Assembly: GCA_025455985.1 (NCBI GenBank)
Contig: JALOLM010000180.1
Location: 1-5,658, forward strand
Source: Candidatus Nanopelagicales bacterium
Lineage (GTDB): Bacteria; Actinomycetota; Actinomycetes; S36-B12; UBA10799
Length of the DNA stretch: 5,658 nucleotides
Direction: 5' to 3'
Shown here piece after piece: positions 1 through 5,296 of this stretch. Numbering within the stretch: position 1 is the first letter of the stretch; each line of letters starts with the position of its first letter. The translations under genes and the position numbers were made by a program. The notes under the pieces were generated by a model. It saw only the letters and a program-made list of their open reading frames with translations. It made no database searches and was not told the origin of the DNA.

Positions 1-1146
1 CTTGATCGCCAGCACCTTGGGGTCGGCGGCCGCCTGTTCCAAGAACCGCTGCACGCTCGTGGAGAAGGAGTCGTAGGGGTGGTGCAGCAGGATGTCGTGG
101 CGTCGCATCGCCTCAAGCACATTGGGCGCGCTGGCGCTCTCCTTGTTGTTCTCGTGCAGCATCTTGTTGGTGCGCGGCACGAAAGCGGGATCGGACAGGT
201 CCTCGCGGTTGAGGCCGACGAACGCCCACAGCCCCCGCAGGTCCAGCGGCGCGGGCAACATGAATACCTCGTTCTCGGCCATGCCGAGCTCACGCACGAG
301 CACGTCAAGGATGTGCGGGGCGATGGTCTGCTCGACCTCCAGACGCACGGGCGGGCCGAAGCGGCGCTTGCTCAACTCGCGCTCGAGGGCCTTGAGCAGG
401 TTCTCCGCGTCGTCCTCCTCCACCTCGAGGTCCTCGTTGCGGGTCACCCGGAACAAGTGGTGCTCGATGATGTCCATGCCGGGGAACAGCTGGTCGAGAT
501 GCTGGGCGATGACCTCCTCGAGCGGAACGAACCGTGAGTCGCCGATCGTGAGGAACCGGTCAAGGGAGGGCGGGACCTTCACACGGGCGAACAACTCCGT
601 GCCCGTGGCCGGATTGCCCACCACCACGGCGAGGTTCAAAGACAGCCCGGAGATGTAGGGGAAGGGGTGCGCCGGGTCGACGGCCAGCGGGGTGAGCACC
701 GGGTAGATCTTGTCCCGGAACAGCTTGGACAACTTCTGGCGCTCGTCGTCGGACAACTCCGCCCAGCGCACCAGGTTGATCCCCTCCGCGGCCAGGCCGG
801 GGCGCACCTGGTCACTCCAGCACGCGGCCTGCCGGCGCATCAGGTCGTGGGCATGCACGAGGACGGCATCATGCACTTCGCGCGGCAACAGCCCGCTGGC
901 CGCGCGCAGGGCGATCCCGGCGGCGATGCGTCGCTTCAAGCCGGCGACGCGGACCATGAAGAACTCATCGAGGTTGGATGCGAAGATCGCCAGGAACTTT
1001 GCCCGCTCCAGCAGCGGCAGTTCCTGATCCTCTGCCAACTCCAGGACCCGTTGGTTGAAGGACAGCCAACTCAGTTCCCGGTCGATGAACCGGTTGTCGG
1101 GAAGGTCGTCAACCACTTCGGCAACGTGTGCAGCGGGACTGGTCAT
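1..1146 (-). CDS. ppk1: Polyphosphate kinase 1, N-terminal part (3' end outside window)
   Basis: Polyphosphate kinase reversibly transfers the ATP gamma-phosphate onto a polyphosphate chain. The frame is open for 382 codons from an ATG at 1146 to the window edge. Recognisable PPK1 signatures are RELSWLSFNQRVLELA (23-38), SNLDEFFMVRVAG (57-69, the N-domain nucleotide-contacting stretch), LTPLAVDPAHPFPYISGLSLNLAV in the head domain, LHHPYDSF (354-361) and a final VLAIK, which in the family continues as QTLYR. The window therefore holds the N domain, the head domain and the start of C1. The catalytic histidines lie in the missing C-terminal part, so activity cannot be judged here. The start is the only nearby in-frame candidate, but its GGAGG (1152-1148) is only 1 nt away, so the true start is slightly uncertain. 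It lies 38 bp downstream of mshD on the same strand with no terminator between, so co-transcription is likely. Confidence 0.95.
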   Translation of the reverse strand, partial: MTSPAAHVAEVVDDLPDNRFIDRELSWLSFNQRVLELAEDQELPLLERAKFLAIFASNLDEFFMVRVAGLKRRIAAGIALRAASGLLPREVHDAVLVHAHDLMRRQAACWSDQVRPGLAAEGINLVRWAELSDDERQKLSKLFRDKIYPVLTPLAVDPAHPFPYISGLSLNLAVVVGNPATGTELFARVKVPPSLDRFLTIGDSRFVPLEEVIAQHLDQLFPGMDIIEHHLFRVTRNEDLEVEEDDAENLLKALERELSKRRFGPPVRLEVEQTIAPHILDVLVRELGMAENEVFMLPAPLDLRGLWAFVGLNREDLSDPAFVPRTNKMLHENNKESASAPNVLEAMRRHDILLHHPYDSFSTSVQRFLEQAAADPKVLAIK

Positions 1147-1184
1147 GCCTCCAGCGTGCCAGAAAGGTCCGGATCGGTCGCGCC

Positions 1185-2075
1185 TTATGTCAAGGCGTAC
1201 TGCACATCGCAATCAGCACAACGGAAACCCAGCTGTTCATACATCTTCACTGCCGGTTGGTTGCTGGTGTCCACATAGAGCATCACCGTCGACAAACCCA
1301 AGTGGGCCAGGTAGCGCAGGCCGGCGTGGGTGAGCGCCTTCCCCAGACCGGTACCTCGCGCCCGCGTGGCGACGCCGAGCACGTAGACCTCCCCGATCCG
1401 CTCATGGGCATGTCCGGACCCGCCATGCACTTTCGTCCAGTGGAAGCCGGCCAAACCCTGCTCGTCGAAGGCCAGCAGGAACCCATCGGCGTCGAACCAC
1501 GGCTGGCTCAGGCGCTCCTCGAGGTCGGCCCGGGTCCAGGACCCCTGATCGGGCAGATCCACGAAGGCCTCGGCGTTCAACGCCAGCCATGCGGTTGCGT
1601 CGTCGTGGGTGAAGGTCCTGACCTCAACTCCGGGCGGCAGCTCGACCTCGGTGATTCCGGTGAGCGATCGGGTGTAGCGGCACAGGGAACGAACCGGCTC
1701 GAATCCCCCGCTCTGCGCGAGCTCCCGGGCAGCCGGCAGTTGACCGTGCGCCCACACCCGGACCTGCGGACCGGCCACCTCGACGACTGCGTCCAGCAAC
1801 TGTCGGCCGTAGCCGGCGCCGCGGGCAGCGGGATCCACGAGGAACTCCGCCACGGGCGGCTGTCCGTCGATGACTCCTGCGTACCCGATGATGGCGCCGG
1901 AATCATCGGTCAGCAGCCCCTGGGTCATACCGGGCGACCCGCCGGCCAGCAGATGCAGGTATGTGTGTTCACTCAGCGACGACACCCCGTCGGCGTCGCT
2001 GACCCGCTGTAGAAGAGCATCCACGTCGGCGATCTGCGCGGCGGTCAGCGCCGCCGTCCACTGCAGGTGAGTCAC
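1185..2075 (-). CDS. mshD: Mycothiol synthase (two GNAT domains)
   Basis: MshD catalyses the last step of mycothiol synthesis, acetylating Cys-GlcN-Ins with acetyl-CoA in the cytosol. The 296-residue product has the family's tandem GNAT layout. Domain 1 is about residues 1-138, with the acetyl-CoA loop LVDPAARGAGYGRQLL at 79-94. Domain 2 is about 150-296, with VLGVATRARGTGLGKAL at 232-248, then LYVDTSNQPAVKMYEQLGF at 266-284, the most diagnostic MshD segment. Its length is close to the roughly 300-315 residues usual for the family. The start is GTG at 2075, inside the glnR stop (4-bp GTGA overlap), so translation is probably coupled to glnR; no strong ribosome binding site of its own is visible. 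The glnR-mshD order matches mycobacteria as I recall. The gene marks the host as a mycothiol-producing actinomycete. Confidence 0.95.
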   Translation of the reverse strand: MTHLQWTAALTAAQIADVDALLQRVSDADGVSSLSEHTYLHLLAGGSPGMTQGLLTDDSGAIIGYAGVIDGQPPVAEFLVDPAARGAGYGRQLLDAVVEVAGPQVRVWAHGQLPAARELAQSGGFEPVRSLCRYTRSLTGITEVELPPGVEVRTFTHDDATAWLALNAEAFVDLPDQGSWTRADLEERLSQPWFDADGFLLAFDEQGLAGFHWTKVHGGSGHAHERIGEVYVLGVATRARGTGLGKALTHAGLRYLAHLGLSTVMLYVDTSNQPAVKMYEQLGFRCADCDVQYALT

Positions 2076-2770
2076 TGCGACAGCTCAGCGTCGCGCTCGG
2101 CGTTGGGCGGGACGAGGCGGTAGCCGACGTTGCGGACGGTCCCGATCAGCGCCTCGTACTCCGAGCCCAGTTTGGCCCGTAGTCGCCGCACGTGGACATC
2201 GACGGTGCGGGTCCCGCCGAAGTAGTCGTAACCCCACACCTCCTGGAGCAACTGCTGCCTGGTGAACACCCGGCCCGGGTGCTGCGACAGGTACTTGAGC
2301 AACTCGAACTCTTTGTAGGTGAGGTCCAGCACGCGACCCCGGACCGTGGCGGTGTAACTCGACTCGTTGATGAGTAGTTCGCCGTGCTGGATCTCGGGCT
2401 GGCCACCGGCGACGCCGTCGTCGAGCTTGCCGAGCGCCAGGCGGATCCTGGCCTCGACCTCGCCGGGTCCGGCGGTGTCCAGCACGATGTCATCGACCCC
2501 CCAGTCGGCTGAGATCGCTGCCAACCCGCCCTCCGCGACGATCAGCAGAAGCGGTACGTCGGTGCCGGTCGCGGCCAGCACCCGGCACAAGCTGCGGATG
2601 GCTGGCAGGTCACGACGGCCGTCGATGAAGATCAAGTCGCTGGTGGGGGCGTCGAGCAGGGCGGCGGCTTCGGCCGGGAGCACCCGCACCTGATGGGACA
2701 ACAGGCCGAGCGCGGGCAGCACATGGTCGCTCGGCTCGACCGCATCGGTCATCAGCAGGACACTGCTCAC
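2072..2770 (-). CDS. glnR: GlnR, OmpR/PhoB-type nitrogen regulator
   Basis: GlnR is the global transcriptional regulator of nitrogen assimilation in many actinomycetes. From a GTG at 2770 the product is 232 residues: an atypical receiver domain (about 1-115) and a winged-helix DNA-binding domain (about 130-220). The segments LDLTYKEFELLKYL (148-161), GRVFTRQQLLQEVWGYDYFGGT (166-187, a very typical GlnR stretch), recognition helix TRTVDVHVRRLRAKLG (187-202) and LIGTVRNVGYRLV (208-220) closely resemble mycobacterial GlnR. The receiver keeps D50 and R52 (FIDGR) and T8 but has a degenerate acidic pocket, consistent with the phosphorylation-independent dimer described for GlnR proteins. A longer frame opens at a TTG (2797), but GTG 2770 has a good AGGTGG ribosome binding site and starts just before the first receiver strand, so I chose it. 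The 3' end overlaps mshD by 4 bp. Confidence 0.93.
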   Translation of the reverse strand: MSSVLLMTDAVEPSDHVLPALGLLSHQVRVLPAEAAALLDAPTSDLIFIDGRRDLPAIRSLCRVLAATGTDVPLLLIVAEGGLAAISADWGVDDIVLDTAGPGEVEARIRLALGKLDDGVAGGQPEIQHGELLINESSYTATVRGRVLDLTYKEFELLKYLSQHPGRVFTRQQLLQEVWGYDYFGGTRTVDVHVRRLRAKLGSEYEALIGTVRNVGYRLVPPNAERDAELSQ

Positions 2771-2774
2771 GGCG

Positions 2775-2780
2775 CCACCT
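2775..2780 (-). promoter_or_regulatory. Ribosome binding site deciding the glnR start
   Basis: AGGTGG, preceded by a G to give GAGGTGG, lies 4 nt before the GTG at 2770. It supports this GTG over the in-frame TTG at 2797, which has no comparable site upstream. Confidence 0.6.
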
Positions 2781-2796
2781 CGATTAGGACCCCTCA

Positions 2797-2825
2797 AGGG
2801 TATTGCAGCGCCTGCGGGCGGGTCC
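2797..2825 (-). promoter_or_regulatory. Possible glnR promoter
   Basis: On the minus strand TACCCT (2802-2797) fits the actinobacterial TANNNT -10 pattern and would start transcription near 2790, giving a leader of about 20 nt that contains the AGGTGG site. The hexamer 17 nt further upstream (GGACCC, 2825-2820) does not resemble a standard -35. The call therefore rests on the -10 and its spacing to the start codon, and is tentative. Confidence 0.3.
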
Positions 2826-2831
2826 GACCCG
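2819..2831. repeat. 13-bp perfect palindrome upstream of glnR
   Basis: CGGGTC and GACCCG flank a single central base. With one base between the arms it cannot form a hairpin, so a protein-binding site is more likely than a terminator. It overlaps the -35 position of the suggested glnR promoter. Short palindromes of this kind also arise by chance in GC-rich DNA. Confidence 0.3.
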
Positions 2832-2895
2832 GCGGTCTGTGACCTTCGGGACTGGCCCCGGGCGAGGTATTCAGCTGGTTCTGATCGCCGCTCAC

Positions 2896-3309
2896 CTACG
2901 CCGGGATGGCTTGCCCCAGGGCGGAGATGACGTCGGCTTTGCGCGGCTGCCCCGACGCGCGGGTGACGACCCGGCCCTCGGCGTCGAGGACCAAGACGGT
3001 GGGTGTTCTTGCGATATCGAGCTCCCGCGCCAGATCGAGATACTCGTCGACATCCAGATCGACGTGCTTGACCCCGGGCACCATCCCGGCCACTTCATTG
3101 AGGATCCGGCGGGTGGCCCGGCACGGGGCGCAGAAGGCGCTGGTGAACTGCACGAGGGTCGCCTGCTCACCCAGCGAGGAGCCGACCTGGTCCGCGGAGA
3201 GCCGCTGGCCACCGTCGCGCGTACGCATGCGCCCGTCCATCGTCCGGCGCCAAACGCCGAACCCGGCCAACCCAACTGCTATGGCCAACAAGATCCACAG
3301 TCCCGACAT
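2896..3309 (-). CDS. thiX: Membrane-anchored thioredoxin-like protein (ThiX type)
   Basis: This is a thiol-disulfide or thiol-transfer protein of the thioredoxin fold. Starting at the ATG at 3309 it has 137 residues: an N-terminal hydrophobic helix (about 2-20, followed by RR, so a likely signal anchor) and a thioredoxin domain (about 38-137). The active-site motif is FCAPC (C60, C63) in place of the classical WCGPC, and the cis-proline is in RTPT (P103). The gene resembles ThiX, which as I recall also sits beside glnR in M. tuberculosis, with a similar length. The reading frame extends upstream to 3378, but that extension is not family-like and the hydrophobic anchor begins at the chosen start. 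The GGGAGG (3328-3323) is 13 nt away, longer than ideal, so an ATG at 3330 is an alternative. It is divergent from a DUF4395-DsrE pair. Physiological partner unknown. Confidence 0.85.
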   Translation of the reverse strand: MSGLWILLAIAVGLAGFGVWRRTMDGRMRTRDGGQRLSADQVGSSLGEQATLVQFTSAFCAPCRATRRILNEVAGMVPGVKHVDLDVDEYLDLARELDIARTPTVLVLDAEGRVVTRASGQPRKADVISALGQAIPA

Positions 3310-3446
3310 GTTGTGTTGAACGCCTCCCATGCGCCGGTCATTCCCGCCGCAGCCACTACCCTTGAGAAAACCCGACAAACCGGAATACCTGAGGTGGCCT
3401 TCGGGTTTACCACACTAACCGAGATCCCGACCAAGAGAGAATCATC
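3310..3446. promoter_or_regulatory. Divergent intergenic region between thiX and the DUF4395 gene
   Basis: This 137-bp non-coding stretch must carry promoters for both directions. It is less GC-rich than its flanks in its right half. Rightward, TTGAGA (3362-3367) and ATACCT (3385-3390) are 17 nt apart, a reasonable housekeeping-type promoter giving a leader of about 50 nt. The -10 overlaps the short palindrome ACCTGAGGT (3387-3395). AAACCCG (3368-3374) and CGGGTTT (3402-3408) form a 7-bp inverted repeat around the -10. An AAGAGAG ribosome binding site lies 7 nt before the GTG at 3447. I could not pick a convincing leftward promoter. Confidence 0.45.
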
Positions 3447-3950
3447 GTGATCGACCCCCGCGGAACCCGCTTCTCCGCCGCCATCACCACCGTCGTCTTG
3501 GCCCTTGTCATCGTGACCGCCCCCGGCACGGCGGCCGCCATCCTGCTCAGCATCCAGACACTGGTCTTCGCCTTCGGGGCCATCCTCGGCCCGGGGGCGC
3601 AGCCCTACGGCTGGATCTTCAAGAAGGCGATCCGGCCACGGCTGTCTGCGCCCTCGCACATGGAGGACGCCCTGCCGCCGCAGTTCGCGCAGGCGGTCGG
3701 ACTCGGATTCGCCCTGGCTGCCAGCGTGAGCCTGCTGTTCGGATGGGTGCTCGGGGTATGGATCTTCGCCGGGTTCGCTCTGTTCGCCGCAGCTCTCAAC
3801 GCGGTGTTCGGCTTCTGCCTCGGCTGTGAGATCTACGTGCGCATCCGCAAGTTCATTCCGGCGGCCGCGGTACCGACCGCTGACCGCTCGGCGCAAACCG
3901 GGCAGCCCACTTCCCTTCTGGACCTGACCGAGCAGACCCAGAAGGTCTGA
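3447..3950 (+). CDS. DUF4395 integral membrane protein with CxxC
   Basis: The 167-residue product has about four hydrophobic helices, roughly 10-24, 28-48, 82-100 and 103-123. Between helices 2 and 3 is a polar loop ending PPQFAQAVG (77-85), and directly after helix 4 comes GFCLGCEIY (122-130) with C124 and C127. The PxxFAQ segment and the terminal FCxGCE are hallmarks of DUF4395. The function of this family is not established; members are often found near thioredoxin- or rhodanese-like genes, suggesting thiol/disulfide or sulfur chemistry at the membrane. The last 30 residues are polar and probably a disordered cytoplasmic tail. The start is GTG with AAGAGAG 7 nt upstream. The next gene begins 1 bp after the stop, so the two are surely one operon. 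thiX is divergent from it. Confidence 0.85.
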   Translation: MIDPRGTRFSAAITTVVLALVIVTAPGTAAAILLSIQTLVFAFGAILGPGAQPYGWIFKKAIRPRLSAPSHMEDALPPQFAQAVGLGFALAASVSLLFGWVLGVWIFAGFALFAAALNAVFGFCLGCEIYVRIRKFIPAAAVPTADRSAQTGQPTSLLDLTEQTQKV

Positions 3951-3951
3951 G

Positions 3952-4296
3952 ATGAACCGGCTGGTCGTGCAGTTGACCACGGACGAGCCGGAGAAGGTTG
4001 CCGCCGCGCTGACCGTGTCGATGGCCGCGGTGGCCAGCGGCGCCGACGTGGCGCTGTGGTTGTCAGGGCCCGCCTCCCTTCTGGCTGTGCCCGATCAGGC
4101 CCCAGACGTCGATCTCGAGTACGCGCCGGGACTCGAGGAGGGACTGGCAGCGCCGAACACGGTTCGCGTCTGCAGCCAATGCGCCGCTCGCCGGGGGCTG
4201 CGCGACACCGACCTGCGTGAGGGAGCCCGGATCGGCGGCGCCATGGAACTGGTCGAAGCGCTGCTCACCGACGGCACCGCGGCTGTCACGTATTGA
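3952..4296 (+). CDS. DsrE-family protein (sulfur-relay type)
   Basis: The 114-residue protein has a DsrE/DsrF-like alpha/beta fold: an opening strand MNRLVVQLTTDEPEKVAAAL, helix, second strand DVALWLSGPA (32-41), then the loop VRVCSQCAARRGL (71-83) with C74 and C77, and the closing GARIGGAMELVEALL helix. Family members bind or transfer sulfur, or act in peroxide/thiol metabolism, through a cysteine in this loop; the CxQCAARRG version is one I associate with stand-alone actinobacterial DsrE proteins. It has no signal peptide, so it is cytosolic. The ATG is 1 bp after the DUF4395 stop, with AGAAGG 6 nt upstream inside that gene. This implies tight co-expression and possibly a shared task. The physiological substrate is unknown. 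Confidence 0.75.
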   Translation: MNRLVVQLTTDEPEKVAAALTVSMAAVASGADVALWLSGPASLLAVPDQAPDVDLEYAPGLEEGLAAPNTVRVCSQCAARRGLRDTDLREGARIGGAMELVEALLTDGTAAVTY

Positions 4297-4331
4297 GGCA
4301 CTGCGTCGCCCGACCGATCGCAACAAGCGAC

Positions 4332-4337
4332 TAGTCT
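4332..4337 (+). promoter_or_regulatory. Leaderless-type -10 element before the small membrane protein
   Basis: TAGTCT fits the actinobacterial TANNNT -10 and ends 6 nt before the ATG at 4344. Transcription would therefore start at or next to the A of the start codon, as in leaderless actinobacterial mRNAs. No Shine-Dalgarno sequence lies between it and the ATG, which fits. It overlaps the 8-bp palindrome GACTAGTC (4329-4336). No clear -35 is seen. Confidence 0.5.
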
Positions 4338-4343
4338 GGTCCC

Positions 4344-4442
4344 ATGACCGAAGTCTTCTTCACATCGTTGCTGGTCCTGGTGACGGTCTTCATCGCCTGG
4401 TTCTCCGTGTACGTGATCTACCGCCTCTTCAAGAGCCAGTAG
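4344..4442 (+). CDS. Small single-helix membrane protein (32 aa)
   Basis: A 33-codon frame, ATG to TAG, encodes 32 residues. A short start (MTE) is followed by an uninterrupted hydrophobic helix from about V4 to Y26, rich in aromatic and beta-branched residues, and a short basic tail (R27, K30). By the positive-inside rule the C terminus faces the cytoplasm. Support for a real gene comes from the leaderless-type -10 at the right distance, the typical one-helix composition, and the fact that the nitrobindin-like gene starts in the base after its stop codon. I do not recognise a family and assign no function. It could instead be mainly a translated leader that couples translation to the next gene. 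Confidence 0.65.
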   Translation: MTEVFFTSLLVLVTVFIAWFSVYVIYRLFKSQ

Positions 4443-4952
4443 GTGGACCTGCCAGAGGAGGTCCTGCCGCTGTCGTGGCTGCTCGGCCAGTGGGTCGGCG
4501 TCGGCACCGGTCAGTACCCCACCATCGAGGACTTCCAGTTCGGCCAGGAACTGTCGTTCACCTGCGACGGCCGGCCCTTCATAGCCTTGAACTCGCGCAC
4601 GTGGATTCTCGACGCGGAGGGAAACCGAACCCGGCCCGGCGCCACCGAATCCGCCTACTTCCGGCCCCGGCCCGACAACGAGTTCGAGGCCGTTTTCGCC
4701 CACCCGACAGGGTTCGTCGAGGTCTGGCACGGCAAGGTGACCGTCGCGGACATCCAGGACGCCACCATCACCCGGGCCAGCCTGGAGATGACCACTGACA
4801 CCGTGGTCCGCACCAGCAGCGCCAAGGAGTACGTCGGAGGTCATCGACTGTACGGGCTGGTACCCGACGGCGACCTCGCGTGGACGTTCGACATGAGCGC
4901 TGTGGGCCAGCCCCTCACCAACCACCTCGCGGCCAAGCTGAAGCGCGTGTGA
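4443..4952 (+). CDS. Nitrobindin-like heme-binding beta-barrel protein (FABP-like)
   Basis: The 169-residue protein matches the bacterial nitrobindin/FABP-like (THAP4 C-terminal, DUF1794) family: LSWLLGQWVGVGTGQYPTI, with the GxWxGxG motif at 15-21 (G15, W17, G19, G21), ESAYFRPRPDNEFEAVFAHPTGFVEVWHG in the middle strands, and a closing LTNHLAAKLKRV. H161, in the last strand, is at the position of the proximal heme ligand of nitrobindins, so heme binding and NO or peroxynitrite chemistry are plausible. M. tuberculosis Rv0813c is the likely relative by context. Length is normal and there is no signal peptide. GTG 4443 follows the previous stop immediately, with only a weak AAGAG 7 nt upstream, suggesting coupling to the small membrane protein. 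It overlaps the Fur-family gene by 4 bp. Confidence 0.88.
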   Translation: MDLPEEVLPLSWLLGQWVGVGTGQYPTIEDFQFGQELSFTCDGRPFIALNSRTWILDAEGNRTRPGATESAYFRPRPDNEFEAVFAHPTGFVEVWHGKVTVADIQDATITRASLEMTTDTVVRTSSAKEYVGGHRLYGLVPDGDLAWTFDMSAVGQPLTNHLAAKLKRV

Positions 4953-5260
4953 CCGACGATTTCGAGGCTCGGCTGCAGCAAGCGGGCTATCGGCGGACAG
5001 GACCACGACGAGAGGTCTGGGAAGCCGTCACCCGTCTGCGTCATGCCACCCCGGAGCAGATCGTGGCCGACCTCGACGACGTGGACACGTCCACGGTGTA
5101 CCGGGCCCTGGAGGTGCTCGTCCAGGTCGGACTGATCACCCACACCCACATCGGGCACGGCCCCCCGGTGTATCACGCCGTCGACCCCACGCCCCACCTG
5201 CATCTGGTGTGCCAGCGATGTGGGGCATGCCAGCAGGCCACGTCAATTGCAGACGACTGA
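4949..5260 (+). CDS. Fur/Nur-family metal-responsive regulator, C-terminally short
   Basis: This is a Fur-superfamily repressor, most like Nur (nickel-responsive) of Streptomyces. The N-terminal winged helix is intact: LQQAGYRRTGPRREVWEAV (9-27), HATPEQIV (32-39), and recognition helix DTSTVYRALEVLVQVGLI (46-63). HTHIGHGPPVYH (65-76) keeps the two histidines H65 and H67 that match the Nur nickel-site pair, and HLHLVCQRC (83-91) keeps H83, H85 and the first CxxC (C88, C91), with an extra C94. The protein then stops at 103 residues. Usual members have about 135-150, so the last helix, strand and second CxxC of the dimerisation domain are missing, as is the third histidine of the nickel site. 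The 36 bp before ygfZ cannot hold them in any frame. The last sense codons (TCA, ATT, GCA) are A/T-ending, unlike the rest. GTG start in a 4-bp overlap with the nitrobindin stop. It may be functional, or a decaying gene. Confidence 0.82.
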   Translation: MTDDFEARLQQAGYRRTGPRREVWEAVTRLRHATPEQIVADLDDVDTSTVYRALEVLVQVGLITHTHIGHGPPVYHAVDPTPHLHLVCQRCGACQQATSIADD

Positions 5261-5281
5261 GGAAACAACCGCGCGGTCTGC

Positions 5282-5292
5282 GGTGTTACACC
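5282..5292. repeat. Short palindrome between the Fur-family gene and ygfZ
   Basis: GGTGT-T-ACACC is a perfect 11-bp inverted repeat in the 36-bp gap, ending 4 nt before the ygfZ ATG. Its position could make it an operator or part of a leaderless promoter (TTACAC at 5286-5291 is near a -10 position). Its single-base centre rules out a terminator hairpin. Confidence 0.35.
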
Positions 5293-5296
5293 AGAC

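Noticed and set aside
79..1278. Several plus-strand open frames opposite ppk1
   Set aside because: All are shadows of the ppk1 frame, which reads through to the window edge with strong PPK1 motifs.
1128..2012. Long plus-strand open frame opposite mshD
   Set aside because: It is the antisense shadow of a well-recognised GC-rich gene; its translation has no family resemblance and is biased to G, Q, R and P.
2847..2860. CGGG/CCCG inverted repeat after thiX as a terminator
   Set aside because: The stem is only 4 bp with no following T-tract; too weak to call.
3310..3378. N-terminal extension of thiX up to the ATG at 3378
   Set aside because: The extra 23 residues are polar, glycine-rich and unlike the family, and would bury the hydrophobic anchor behind them.
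3279..3980. 233-codon minus-strand open frame across the DUF4395 gene and the divergent promoter
   Set aside because: It would be antisense to a clear DUF4395 gene and is low-complexity and charged.
4318..4330. TCGC-AACAA-GCGA hairpin after the DsrE gene
   Set aside because: A 4-bp stem without a T-tract; it also adjoins the proposed -10 of the next gene and is not a credible terminator.
4095..5006. 303-codon minus-strand open frame opposite the DsrE, small-protein and nitrobindin genes
   Set aside because: Antisense shadow caused by high-GC codon bias; it spans several real plus-strand genes and has no recognisable domain.
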